DNA of 64,000 nucleotides. Source: Paenibacillus sp. BSR1-1 (GTDB lineage: Bacteria > Bacillota > Bacilli > Bacillales > Cytobacillaceae). The notes under the pieces were generated by a model that saw only the letters and a program-made list of their open reading frames with translations, was not told the origin of the DNA and did not search any database. Position numbers and translations under genes: made by a program. Numbering within the stretch: the stretch's first letter is position 1; every line of letters starts with the position of its first letter. Below, one piece after another: positions 36,962 to 45,707 of the stretch. The DNA is taken from NCBI RefSeq assembly GCF_030403775.1, contig NZ_JAQMWQ010000003.1, positions 372,001 through 436,000 on the forward strand. The letters run 5' to 3'.

Positions 36962-38392
36962 TTAAGGTTTTATTAATGCCGTTGCTGGTTCAATATACGT
37001 TTGGAAATTTATTTCATAGGCTCTGCAAGCTTGTAACACAAGCTTATCCGCAAACCGGTTTCCAGCGACTTGCAATCCTGCCGGAAGTCCAGACTTTGTC
37101 AGTCCGACTGGCAATGAAGCCGCAGGATGTCCTGTAAGGTTATAGATTTGGGTCAGCATCCAGCCTGTAGCTGGATTCACACTTTTCCCATTAATCATGG
37201 ATGGTCCTTGGATGTGATGTTCAAAGGCGGTTACAGCATTGGTTGGGGAAAGTAATAGATCGTATTTGTTCAAGATTTCTTGAATTTTTTTCCAGACAAT
37301 GGTGCGTTTTAGTTCAAGAGTTTTATAGTCTATGGCGCTAAATTTCCTGCCTATTTCAATCATCTTTGCCATTCCTTCAGAAAAGCTTTCAGGGTTCTGA
37401 TCAAAAAGCCCGCCATATCCTGAGGCAAATTTGACACACCACATTCCTGAAAATGTGCGAACGAGATCTTTTAAACCTATACCGAAATCGATTTCCACCT
37501 CTTCCACATGAGCGCCAAGCTCTGTAAAATTCTGAACTGCTTTATCAATGACTTGGGCCACATCTTCAGAAACTTCATATAATCCAAAATTCCGTGTATA
37601 GGCAATTTTTAACCCTTTCATGTCTACCTTAAGATCTGTGAAATCTTCTTTTATTACTGGAAACGAACTAGGATGGCTGGGATCAAATCCTTGCATGACA
37701 GAGAATAACAAGGCCGCATCTTCAACCGTCCTTGCCATTGGCCCATTATGTAGGTACGGATGTTCAGACCCATAGAAATTACTGCGATCCCCATCATTTG
37801 GAACAACACCATATGTTGGCTTGAAGCCAAAAATCCCCGTAAACGCCGCCGGTATCCTAATGGAACCGCCCCCGTCACTTCCTTCCGCAAATGGAGCTAG
37901 TTTAGCGGCAACCGCTGCAGCAGAACCCCCGCTTGATCCCCCAGGAGTTAACTGATCATCCCACGGATTTTTCGTCACACCAAACAAAGGGTTGTCTGTA
38001 GTTCCTTTATGGCCAAATTCCGGCGTATTTGTTTTCCCTAAGACAATGGCTCCGGCCGCTTTTACTCTTTGTAAAAAAATAGGATCATAGTCTGGCACAT
38101 AGTCTTTAAAAAGCGGTGAGCCATATGTGGTTAACATCCCTTTTGTCGGGGTTAAGTCTTTAATGGCAATGGGGATCCCGTGAAGTTTACCCTGCGTCTC
38201 CCCCTTCATGAGGGACTCTTCCGCTTTTTTTGCTTCTTCAATGGCTTGTTCATTGACTGTTACAAAAGCATTCCATTTTGAGTTATGTTTGTCGATTCGG
38301 TCTAAAAAAGCGCTTACAACTTCTACCGGAGATAGTTTCTTTTCTTTGATTAATGTTCCTAATTCGGTTGCTGTGAGATCGGTTACTGACAA
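36962..38392 (-). CDS. Amidase-signature family enzyme
   Basis: The 476-residue protein carries the amidase signature with the Ser-Ser-Lys triad: lysine in PIAIKDLT (about 78), serines in [12 protein letters not shown] and [11 protein letters not shown] (about 150-180). It hydrolyses an amide, not the GatA reaction: no gatC or gatB is present. I chose TTG at 38392, about 8 nt after AGAGGG; longer in-frame codons lack a site. Flanking genes are an M20 peptidase upstream (terminator between) and a CocE-type hydrolase, a pattern of loosely related hydrolases. Confidence 0.88.
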   Translation of the reverse strand: MSVTDLTATELGTLIKEKKLSPVEVVSAFLDRIDKHNSKWNAFVTVNEQAIEEAKKAEESLMKGETQGKLHGIPIAIKDLTPTKGMLTTYGSPLFKDYVPDYDPIFLQRVKAAGAIVLGKTNTPEFGHKGTTDNPLFGVTKNPWDDQLTPGGSSGGSAAAVAAKLAPFAEGSDGGGSIRIPAAFTGIFGFKPTYGVVPNDGDRSNFYGSEHPYLHNGPMARTVEDAALLFSVMQGFDPSHPSSFPVIKEDFTDLKVDMKGLKIAYTRNFGLYEVSEDVAQVIDKAVQNFTELGAHVEEVEIDFGIGLKDLVRTFSGMWCVKFASGYGGLFDQNPESFSEGMAKMIEIGRKFSAIDYKTLELKRTIVWKKIQEILNKYDLLLSPTNAVTAFEHHIQGPSMINGKSVNPATGWMLTQIYNLTGHPAASLPVGLTKSGLPAGLQVAGNRFADKLVLQACRAYEINFQTYIEPATALIKP

Positions 38393-38507
38393 GATTTCCA
38401 CCCTCTTAAACAATTTAGATGTAAAATGGACCTCCACCTTAATTTTTATTATACATGAAAGGAAAATTATGTGAATTAAATTGCATTTATATTCTGAATA
38501 TTCGCTA

Positions 38508-38560
38508 GATGAAAAAACAATTCCTTTATTAAAGAAAATAATAGGAATTGTTTTTTCATC
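38508..38560. terminator. Long inverted repeat terminator after the M20 gene
   Basis: GATGAAAAAACAATTCCT and AGGAATTGTTTTTTCATC are perfect 18-bp arms around a 17-base loop. The T run lies inside the arms, so it can end transcripts from either side; it separates the M20 peptidase from the amidase. Confidence 0.85.
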
Positions 38561-38562
38561 AT

Positions 38563-39747
38563 TTAGTTTTCCTCTAAATAATCAATAGCAAGTGCCATAA
38601 AATAGCGAATAGATTCAATAAACTTATCAATCTCCACATACTCATTTGGCTGATGAGCGAGTGTTGGCTTTCCAGGACCAAAGATGATGGCAGGGACCTG
38701 TAAATGCGGGCAATAAACCGATGCGTCGGTATAATAGTTAACACCTGAAGGTTTTAACTCCAGGTCTAGATAGTTTTTCCCAGTTGCGATTGCCAGCTGA
38801 ACAAAATCATCAGATTCATTGGTACCCACTGATTCCATACTATTAATAACCGTTAGTTCATACGTAGCCTCTGATTTGGCTGCAACCGTTTTGATCAAAT
38901 TCTCAATGTCTTTTAATATACGTTCATTATTTTGTCCTGGAACAGTTCGAATATCTAGCGTCATCTTACATTGATCAGGCACCACATTGGTTTTTACTCC
39001 GCCTTCAATCGTTCCAATATTCATCGTTGGATGGCCCAATACTAGATGCGGTGCGTATTCAAATTGATAGGTTTTCAAACTATTGATAAATTCATTCATC
39101 GTTAAAATCGCATTAATCCCCTGGTCGGGCATGGAACCATGTGCGGTTTTTCCGTAGGTGGTTATTTCCAGCCATAAACAGCCTTTATGTGCGTGAAAAA
39201 TTTGGTTTTCACTAGGTTCCGATACAACTAATGCTGTTGCTTTGTCAATTTGCCCCTTTTCGACTACTTTTTTTGCACCGAAGCCATCAACCTCTTCTCC
39301 CGCTGTTCCAACAAACTGAAGCTTCCCTTTAAGTTTCACTCCTGCTTGCTCTAGATACTTCATAGCAAGGACCATGGCGGCTACTCCGCCCTTCATGTCA
39401 GTTGTACCTCGGCCATATACTTTGTTGCCCGCTACTTCGCCAGAAAACGGGTCATGTTCCCACTCGATCTTCCCAAGAGGCACAGTATCGAAATGACCGC
39501 TGTAAACTAAATATTTTTCATCCGTGGTCCCACTTGGGTAGGTAACAAATAGATTCGCTCGGTTGTTCCCGAGATCATCTAATTCAACTTGTAGATTGCT
39601 AGACTTTAAATAAGCTTGTATTACCTCAGCGACCCTTTTTTCATTTCCTTGTGGATTCACACTATCCACTTGAATCAGTGACTGTAAAAATTGAATAGAT
39701 TCCTTTTCGTTAATAACATCAAAAATAGCTGTTTGCAAAATAGACAT
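38563..39747 (-). CDS. M20-family ArgE/DapE-type deacylase
   Basis: The 394-residue metallohydrolase has the zinc motifs SGHFDTVPLG, GRGTTDMKGGVAAM (bridging Asp) and AGEEVDGFGA (catalytic Glu and ligand), a lid/dimerisation domain (about 185-300) and a final AHQPNEYVE. ArgE, DapE and related enzymes remove acyl groups from N-acyl-amino acids; the sequence does not fix the substrate. The ATG at 39747 follows GGGAGGTAATATTGTT. It lies 70 bp after phaC, with a hairpin between. Confidence 0.87.
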   Translation of the reverse strand: MSILQTAIFDVINEKESIQFLQSLIQVDSVNPQGNEKRVAEVIQAYLKSSNLQVELDDLGNNRANLFVTYPSGTTDEKYLVYSGHFDTVPLGKIEWEHDPFSGEVAGNKVYGRGTTDMKGGVAAMVLAMKYLEQAGVKLKGKLQFVGTAGEEVDGFGAKKVVEKGQIDKATALVVSEPSENQIFHAHKGCLWLEITTYGKTAHGSMPDQGINAILTMNEFINSLKTYQFEYAPHLVLGHPTMNIGTIEGGVKTNVVPDQCKMTLDIRTVPGQNNERILKDIENLIKTVAAKSEATYELTVINSMESVGTNESDDFVQLAIATGKNYLDLELKPSGVNYYTDASVYCPHLQVPAIIFGPGKPTLAHQPNEYVEIDKFIESIRYFMALAIDYLEEN

Positions 39748-39773
39748 AACAATATTACCTCCCTTTAATCAAA

Positions 39774-39801
39774 GATACTGCATGTCTCAACAGGCAGTAT
39801 C
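39774..39801 (-). terminator. Hairpin after phaC
   Basis: GATACTGC / GCAGTATC with a 12-base loop. The minus-strand tail TTTGATTAAAG is only partly T-rich, so partial readthrough into the M20 gene is possible. Confidence 0.55.
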
Positions 39802-39816
39802 CAAATTAATCAAGCA

Positions 39817-40854
39817 TTACTTTGAATGGCTGCCAAGCCATTTTTCAAGAATTCCATTTAACTTTCCGGTCATCGCTAAGGAAACATGTCCTGCATCGAC
39901 AAGCAAGTAGGTTTTATCTTTACTTGACACTAAATCCATTAATGGTTTGCTCTGGCCCTCAGGGATGAGGTTATCGTTTTTCGAGCTGACAACGAGCAGA
40001 TTGGCCTTAATATTCGCTAAATCCACTTTTTGGCCATGAATCGTAAACTCACCTTTTACCAGTTTGTTTTCTTTAAAAAGATCGATCGTTAATTGCCGGA
40101 AAGCACCGCCTGTTAAGGGAACATGTCCTTTTGTCCATGTGTTCATCCGACGCCACTTTTCCACAAAACGCTTGTCAGTAGCACGGGTTAAAAGTGTAAC
40201 ATAGGGACTATTGTAGATGGGAGAGGTTGCGGACCTGAACATCCCCTCTACGTAAGAAGGTGGAATAACCCCAATTACATCGATTATACGGTCTAGATTG
40301 AACACACCTTCCTTTAGTCCTTCCTCCCATTGATCCGGCAGTGCCGCAACACTAAAATCAATTGGAACGGTGGCAACAATCAAATTCCGAATTGGTTCTT
40401 CGGCAATCGCTGCATACATGGCTGCGAAGGTTCCGCCAAGGCAATATCCAATAACAGAAACTTCCTCCGCACCAGAATGCCTTAGAGCACGTTGAACCGC
40501 TTTTTTAATATATTCAGCAATATAATCTTCAATATTAATATCCTTATCTTCGTCACCAGCAATGCCCCAGTCTAGTAAATAGACATCATAGCCCATGTTG
40601 ACAAGGCCTTCCATGACACTGGCCCCGGGGGCAAAATCAAGAATAGTAGGCTTGTTAAATAAGGAATAAACAATAAAAACAGGTATATCATATTTTTTCT
40701 TTACAGCAGCATAATGCCATAAGGTTGCTTTATTTTTTTTCCAAATTGATTTTCTGGGTGTATGATTGGTGCTAGGCTCTGGGCCATTCACAGTATTAAC
40801 GAATTCCCGCCAGCGTTCTACTTCTTTTTCAATATCAATAATAGTTGATGCCAA
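39817..40854 (-). CDS. phaC: Class IV polyhydroxyalkanoate synthase, PhaC subunit
   Basis: It polymerises (R)-3-hydroxyacyl-CoA into PHA storage granules. The 345-residue alpha/beta hydrolase has the lipase-like box GYCLGG with catalytic C138 and partners D294 (SKNDNL) and H323 (AGHVSL). Short length and the adjacent phaR define the class IV type found in Bacillus (PhaC about 362 in B. megaterium). TTG at 40854 starts 7 nt after AGGAGGAG. It follows phaR by 20 bp. No phaB, phaP or phaQ is nearby, although a thiolase and SDR lie in the neighbourhood. Confidence 0.9.
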   Translation of the reverse strand: MASTIIDIEKEVERWREFVNTVNGPEPSTNHTPRKSIWKKNKATLWHYAAVKKKYDIPVFIVYSLFNKPTILDFAPGASVMEGLVNMGYDVYLLDWGIAGDEDKDINIEDYIAEYIKKAVQRALRHSGAEEVSVIGYCLGGTFAAMYAAIAEEPIRNLIVATVPIDFSVAALPDQWEEGLKEGVFNLDRIIDVIGVIPPSYVEGMFRSATSPIYNSPYVTLLTRATDKRFVEKWRRMNTWTKGHVPLTGGAFRQLTIDLFKENKLVKGEFTIHGQKVDLANIKANLLVVSSKNDNLIPEGQSKPLMDLVSSKDKTYLLVDAGHVSLAMTGKLNGILEKWLGSHSK

Positions 40855-40874
40855 CCTGACTCTCCTCCTAGCAT

Positions 40875-41426
40875 TTACTTAGTTAAAACTAATTCCCGTT
40901 CGTGTTTTTGGGTGCTTTCTGACATCAGTAATTTAAGACTGACAATCTCTTCTTTTAAACTATTCATTACGGCTAGATCCCTTTTTATCTCTTGAAGCTC
41001 GCTATAGATTTCTCTAACTGTTTCCGATTCTTTTTTCTGTTCTGTTTTCAGCTGTTTCATTTGCTTCAGCATCTCACTAGCGATTTTTGCAATACTACTG
41101 TTTTCATTTTTGGAAGCTTCGATGGAATCCTGTAAATTCCAAATCAGCTCCTCTAGAGCATCAAGCTTTTCTTCAGTTTGGATCGTTAGTTTGGCTGCAT
41201 TGGTTATATCTTTTTTTGTCGGTAGATTTAACAGATTGGCTGCTTCCTGTTGATTTTTTTGAAGCAGCTCTAGAAAACGCGCCTGGATATCTGAGCTAAT
41301 GGAAGCGATTTTGACTGCTTCACGATTGTTTGTCCAGGATTGAATCATCTCATTTGTTTGTTTTTCCCATTGGTGCATATAGGTTTGCCACGTTTTATAT
41401 GGATCAAATGTATGTTGGTCTGCCAA
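40875..41426 (-). CDS. phaR: Class IV PHA synthase subunit PhaR
   Basis: PhaR is required with PhaC for class IV synthase activity. The 183-residue protein begins MADQHTFDPYKTWQTYMHQWEKQTNEMIQSW, then continues as an almost wholly helical, coiled-coil protein. I chose TTG at 41426, 7 nt after AGGGGG. The frame stays open for 91 more codons upstream, but that stretch lies partly in the GC-rich repeat at 41491-41681, which shows it is not real coding sequence. A TATAAC -10-like element at 41478-41483 suggests a promoter at the edge of that repeat. Confidence 0.85.
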   Translation of the reverse strand: MADQHTFDPYKTWQTYMHQWEKQTNEMIQSWTNNREAVKIASISSDIQARFLELLQKNQQEAANLLNLPTKKDITNAAKLTIQTEEKLDALEELIWNLQDSIEASKNENSSIAKIASEMLKQMKQLKTEQKKESETVREIYSELQEIKRDLAVMNSLKEEIVSLKLLMSESTQKHERELVLTK

Positions 41427-41490
41427 TGTCTTTCCCCCTGCGCGACTTTTTAAGTTGAAATTTTTTTGAAAGGCTTTGTTATACTTAGTT

Positions 41491-41681
41491 GTTGATTTAT
41501 GCTCCAGGCGCTTCGCTTTCCGCGGGCGTGCCGGGGAGCCTCCTCGGCGCTTAGGCGCCTCCGGGGTCTCCCCTGCCCCGTACTCCCGCAGGACATTGAA
41601 TTGCTTCCTCGAATCCGCCCACGCACGAAGGAAATGCGATAGCATTTTCGAGGAGTCTTCGCGCCTTCCGCTCCAATCAAC
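41491..41681. repeat. GC-rich dispersed repeat, 191 bp
   Basis: GTTGATT at the left end and AATCAAC at the right end enclose a GC-rich sequence with internal dyads (GGCGCTTAGGCGCC, CCGGGGAGCC) and an inner palindromic insert (TTCCTCGAAT ... ATTTTCGAGGA). Base composition is far above its surroundings. I recall near-identical segments in intergenic regions of many Bacillus genomes, so it is probably a multicopy, non-coding repeat or relic. It lies between the MFS gene end and phaR. Confidence 0.8.
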
Positions 41682-41719
41682 AGTGTTAAAAATCAACAAT
41701 GCCCTTTATTGAAAAGAGT

Positions 41720-43045
41720 TTAACTAACGGATTTCGCATTGTCGATTGTGTTGGCGGAATCCTTTGTTACTTTCTTTTCCTTTAGAATGATTGAACAAAC
41801 TGCCGCTACTGCTGAAACAATTGCGAAAAAGATGAATACTCGGCTGAAATTCTGTGTTCCATTTGCCCCAACAGTAACTAAATAACCAGCAATTAGCGGA
41901 GATATAAAGGAACCTAATTGACCAATTCCATTTGCTAATCCTGTCGCGCTTCCGACAATTTCTTTTGGATAACGCTTTGGTAAATAAGCATAAATAGAGC
42001 CAAAGTTTAAGTTTACAAAGAATCCAACCAGCAATAAGAGTGTAAGTAAAAGTCCTGTATTTCCTTTTTCTACTGAACCAAGCATCCATAGAACAGGAAT
42101 ACTTCCGATATAACCGATTAACGCAACCGGCTTCATCCGATGAACCACATTATCCATCAGCCAGCCGCCAAGCATCATAGCAAAGAACGCAACGATATAG
42201 GGAGCAGAGGCGAAAAAGCCCATTTCCTTAATATTCAACCCGTGCTGTGTAACCAGGAATGATGTTAACCACGTAGAAGTTCCCCAATAAACGGCTAACT
42301 GACAAAATAGACATAATGTAAAAACATAAAAATTAACATCTTTTAGGAAAACGCCATAGGCTTTTCTTTTCTCTTCCTTCGACAGCTTCTTAGGAGCCAC
42401 GTTTGCTTCTTCAATATCTTGATCCTTACTCAATTTTCCTTTTTCAATCATTTCTTTTGGAGAATCTGCTATAAATTTCCATAATAAAAAGATTCCGATT
42501 GCCCCAGGGACCGCGAGTACATAGAACACTGGTCTCCAAGCACCGCCAAAAAAGTAAACGGAAATACTAGTGACAATAACAGGAACGATGGCAGGAGCTA
42601 CTGCCCAGGAGGTGGCGAAAAAGGAAACCGCTCTACCTCTTTCTTTAAAGGGAAACCAGTTATTGATCGCACGAATGGCAGGAGCAAAATGATGACCTTC
42701 GCCAAGCCCTAAACCAATTCGTAGAGCAATAAACTGAGCAAAGTTTTTGACCACACCTGTTACAGCTGTAACGAAAGTGAACACGACAATGGCAATATAC
42801 ATTACCCGTTTCGAGCCAATTTTATCGGCAAGGAAACCGGCGCTGATTTGAGCTGCTGCATAGGCAAAGAAAAAGACAGAAGCCAGCTGGCCTACCTCAA
42901 CCGGTGTTAAATGTAAATCCTTTTGAATGAATGGTAAAAACGTTAAGACGGCCATCCGGTCAAAATAGTTAATAATATAGACCAACCAAAGTATGACAAG
43001 AACCCAATACCGATATCCCCAAGCTTTTTTCATAATCGCTGACAT
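41720..43045 (-). CDS. ACS-type MFS organic-anion transporter
   Basis: The 441-residue, 12-helix transporter shows the pattern of the anion:cation symporter group: YIINYFDRMAV in helix 1, ADKIGSKRVMY (about 74-84), a GLGLGEGHHFAPAIRAINNWFP segment and RGRA in the loop. ACS members import hexuronates, phthalate, tartrate and other carboxylates. The gene is third in the sigma-54 operon, 31 bp after the CoA ligase, so its substrate is probably the acid that the ligase activates. The ATG at 43045 follows GGAAGAGGAAC. Confidence 0.88.
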   Translation of the reverse strand: MSAIMKKAWGYRYWVLVILWLVYIINYFDRMAVLTFLPFIQKDLHLTPVEVGQLASVFFFAYAAAQISAGFLADKIGSKRVMYIAIVVFTFVTAVTGVVKNFAQFIALRIGLGLGEGHHFAPAIRAINNWFPFKERGRAVSFFATSWAVAPAIVPVIVTSISVYFFGGAWRPVFYVLAVPGAIGIFLLWKFIADSPKEMIEKGKLSKDQDIEEANVAPKKLSKEEKRKAYGVFLKDVNFYVFTLCLFCQLAVYWGTSTWLTSFLVTQHGLNIKEMGFFASAPYIVAFFAMMLGGWLMDNVVHRMKPVALIGYIGSIPVLWMLGSVEKGNTGLLLTLLLLVGFFVNLNFGSIYAYLPKRYPKEIVGSATGLANGIGQLGSFISPLIAGYLVTVGANGTQNFSRVFIFFAIVSAVAAVCSIILKEKKVTKDSANTIDNAKSVS

Positions 43046-43075
43046 GTTCCTCTTCCTTTCGTTCGAAAAAATGAT

Positions 43076-44665
43076 TTATTTGGTCTGAAGGTTCCTTAAT
43101 AAGTTCTTTAAGACCTTTCCACCCGGATTTCTAGGCAGCTCTGAAACAAATTCGATTAGTTTAGGAACCTTATAATTTGCTAGTATCTCGGCCACAAAAT
43201 CTTTTATTTCTTTCTCCTCAAGGATTTCCCCTTCCTTCGGGACAATCACGGCTTTGACAACTTCTCCAAAAAGTTCATCTGGAACGCCAACCACGGCCGC
43301 TTCCAATACCTTCGGATGATTATAAAGGACATTCTCTACCTCGATGGAGAATATTTTTTCACCGCCGCGGTTAATTAAATCCTTTTTACGGTCGACAATA
43401 TACACAAAACTTTCTTTGTCAATTTTGGCCATATCACCTGAGCGCCAATAGCCATTTAAAAAGGAAGCATGGTTGGCAGTTTCATTGTTCCAATATCCTT
43501 CAACGATCATCGGGCCCTTAATTAGTAATTCGCCCACTTCACCAGGTGCACATGGCTCATCCTCTTCGTTGACAACCATCATTTCTCCAACCGGTACGGG
43601 CAACCCGACCGAACTCGTTTTTTCTTCGTTATAAAGTCTAGGCATGATGGTAGCCGGTGAAGAAGTTTCCGTCGCACCATACGCATTTTGCAAATACGCA
43701 TTCGGAAAATACTTTTTCAACTTATAAATCGTTTCCGAGGACATAGGAGCGCCACCGTATGCAATACAATTTACGTTTGGATAACTGTATAATGAAAAAT
43801 TCGGATGGGACATCATCATGATGTAAATGGTTGGAACGTTAAATAAAAAGGAAACTTTTTCCTCGGCGGTTAACTGAATGAATTCTTCTGTTTGGTATCT
43901 CCTCATAATAACGGATGTCCCGCCCACTCTTACCATGTGAAAAAGTTGGCCAATTAAGCCTGTTACATGGAAAAGCGGAACAGCTATTAACGTTTTTGCT
44001 TTATGATTGGTGTGTAACACCAATTCATAATTCATCGAGCTGTGGATGGCCCCCAAATGACTGCCCACTGCGCCCTTGGGAAGTCCGGTTGTTCCTGAGG
44101 TATACATAATAAATAACGGATCATCCTCCGACACCTCAACATCCTCGACAGTGGTGGTCTGTTCTAAAATTTCATATGGCAGATAGTCTTTTCGTTTCGG
44201 GATTTGATTGCCAACCAAGAAGAAATATTGAACACCTTGAATAGAATCCTCATCTCTCATGCCTTCAACCTTTTGTAAGAATTCATCATCAACAAACAAA
44301 ATTTTGCTGCCCGATTGTTCAAGCATAAAGGTAAGTTCTTTTTCTTTTAATCTTGTGTTAAGCGGCACCACAATAGCTCCTAATTTGGCACATGCGAAGA
44401 CAAGCAGGCTAAATTCGATGCTGTTCCCTAATAAAAGAGCGATTCGGTCTCCTTTTTTCACACCCATTGATTTTTGTAAATGTCCGGCAATCTTTTCCAC
44501 ACGATCCTTCATCACTTTATAGGTTAGCCGTCTTCCATCCATGACAAGAGCTTCTTGGTCTGAATAATTTTGCACAGACTCTTCAAGCATCGAGAAGAGA
44601 TTTTTGGGACGATTTTGGAACACCTTTACTTCACGGTTAAAGTGGATCTCTTTAACGATATTCAT
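43076..44665 (-). CDS. AMP-dependent acyl-CoA synthetase/ligase
   Basis: It activates a carboxylic acid to its CoA thioester via acyl-AMP. The 529-residue product has the ATP-binding loop YTSGTTGLPKGAVGSH (about 187-202), the motif YGATETSS (about 333-340), the YWRSGD hinge region (about 400-405) and the C-terminal catalytic lysine in NPGGKVLKN. It belongs to the broad fatty acid/aryl/malonyl ligase group; the acid is not known. The ATG at 44665 follows TAGGAGGTTTAAT. It lies 24 bp after the SDR gene in the sigma-54 operon. Confidence 0.9.
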   Translation of the reverse strand: MNIVKEIHFNREVKVFQNRPKNLFSMLEESVQNYSDQEALVMDGRRLTYKVMKDRVEKIAGHLQKSMGVKKGDRIALLLGNSIEFSLLVFACAKLGAIVVPLNTRLKEKELTFMLEQSGSKILFVDDEFLQKVEGMRDEDSIQGVQYFFLVGNQIPKRKDYLPYEILEQTTTVEDVEVSEDDPLFIMYTSGTTGLPKGAVGSHLGAIHSSMNYELVLHTNHKAKTLIAVPLFHVTGLIGQLFHMVRVGGTSVIMRRYQTEEFIQLTAEEKVSFLFNVPTIYIMMMSHPNFSLYSYPNVNCIAYGGAPMSSETIYKLKKYFPNAYLQNAYGATETSSPATIMPRLYNEEKTSSVGLPVPVGEMMVVNEEDEPCAPGEVGELLIKGPMIVEGYWNNETANHASFLNGYWRSGDMAKIDKESFVYIVDRKKDLINRGGEKIFSIEVENVLYNHPKVLEAAVVGVPDELFGEVVKAVIVPKEGEILEEKEIKDFVAEILANYKVPKLIEFVSELPRNPGGKVLKNLLRNLQTK

Positions 44666-44689
44666 ATTAAACCTCCTAAATCAAAAGCA

Positions 44690-45454
44690 TTATCGTGCTG
44701 TGTAGCCACCATCAACATGCAATACCTGGCCAGTTACATATTTTGAAGTATCAGAAGCCAAGAATACGACTGGTCCTACAAGGTCGGAAGTTTCTCCGAT
44801 ACGTTTAATCATGGTAGAACTAATGATTTTTTCCGATCTTTCGGGATCAGATAGCCACTCCTTCGTCATCGGAGTGATGATATAACCGGGTCCAATGGAG
44901 TTAACTGTAATGTTATGGGGAGCTAATTCCTCTGCCCAAACCTTTGTTAATTGGTTTATGCCTCCTTTACTGGCCGCATAGGATGTTTGAAACTGCATGC
45001 CGATTGTTCCAAGAATCGAGGAGATGTTAATGATTTTTCCATAGTTTTGTTTAATCATCTGCTTCGCGCACGCTTGCCCTACTAGAAAAAGTCCTTTGAG
45101 ATTTACATTAAAAACAGTATCCCAATCACTTTCTTCTACTTCTACCAGCGGTTTGCGTATATTCATTCCGGCATTGTTGACTAAAATATCAAGCGAGCCA
45201 AATTGCCCCACAATTTGATGGACCAATTGTTCAACCTGGTCTTTTTTTGTCACATCACAAGGAATATAAGCAGCATCAATATTCTTTTCCTTTAGTTGTG
45301 AAACAGCGATTTCCCCTTCGGCTGCTCCACGGCTGGAAATGACCAGTGTTGCACCATAATGCCCCAACGCCTCTGCCATTCCATAACCAATGCCTTTACT
45401 TCCGCCTGTGACGAGAGCCACTTTTCCTTTGAGATCAAACGTTGGTATGTTCAT
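44690..45454 (-). CDS. SDR-family dehydrogenase/reductase
   Basis: The 254-residue classical short-chain dehydrogenase has the cofactor motif TGGSKGIG (16-23), NNAG (about 91-94), the catalytic Ser-Tyr-Lys set (S in NISSILGTIG, Y-x3-K in SYAASKGG) and the PG motif (SIGPGYIITPM). R42 in SSRGAA suggests NADP(H). It resembles 3-oxoacyl-ACP and gluconate 5-dehydrogenases; a 3-hydroxyacid substrate would make sense given the CoA ligase and PHA synthase. First gene behind a sigma-54 promoter; the ATG at 45454 follows AAGGTGTAAAAGGGT. Confidence 0.88.
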   Translation of the reverse strand: MNIPTFDLKGKVALVTGGSKGIGYGMAEALGHYGATLVISSRGAAEGEIAVSQLKEKNIDAAYIPCDVTKKDQVEQLVHQIVGQFGSLDILVNNAGMNIRKPLVEVEESDWDTVFNVNLKGLFLVGQACAKQMIKQNYGKIINISSILGTIGMQFQTSYAASKGGINQLTKVWAEELAPHNITVNSIGPGYIITPMTKEWLSDPERSEKIISSTMIKRIGETSDLVGPVVFLASDTSKYVTGQVLHVDGGYTAR

Positions 45455-45526
45455 ACCCTTTTACACCTTCCGATCTTTGCTTATGCAATTTTTGAAATAC
45501 AGAAAAATGATTTCATATATTCTATT

Positions 45527-45543
45527 TGCAAAAATCGTGCCAA
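45527..45543 (-). promoter_or_regulatory. Sigma-54 (-24/-12) promoter of the SDR-ligase-transporter operon
   Basis: Read on the minus strand, TTGGCACGATTTTTGCA matches the sigma-54 consensus TTGGCACNNNNNTTGCA at every defined base. The expected start point is near 45,517, 60 bp before the SDR start. The perfect palindrome TGAAAATTTTCA at 45598-45609, about 55 bp further upstream, is a candidate activator site. Confidence 0.92.
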
Positions 45544-45650
45544 TTTTCAATAAAAATAGAAAATATATAATTTTTCGACATTTTTATACAAAATTAGTGA
45601 AAATTTTCATATTTCCTACTACTAATAAGATAAAAACTTCTATTCATACA

Positions 45651-45682
45651 AAAGAAAAAAGCCAGCGAATGACTGCCGGCTT
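45651..45682 (-). terminator. Terminator of the sigma-54 activator gene
   Basis: AAGCCGGC / GCTGGCTT (one mismatch) with TTTTTTCTTTTG on the minus strand, 25 bp past the activator stop and upstream of the sigma-54 promoter, so it isolates the two transcripts. Confidence 0.85.
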
Positions 45683-45707
45683 GTTAAAAACTTGATTCCT
45701 TTTTTCA

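Noticed and set aside
41427..41699. 91-codon N-terminal extension of PhaR
   Set aside because: It is encoded largely by the GC-rich dispersed repeat; a TTG with a good ribosome binding site begins the family-like sequence at 41426.
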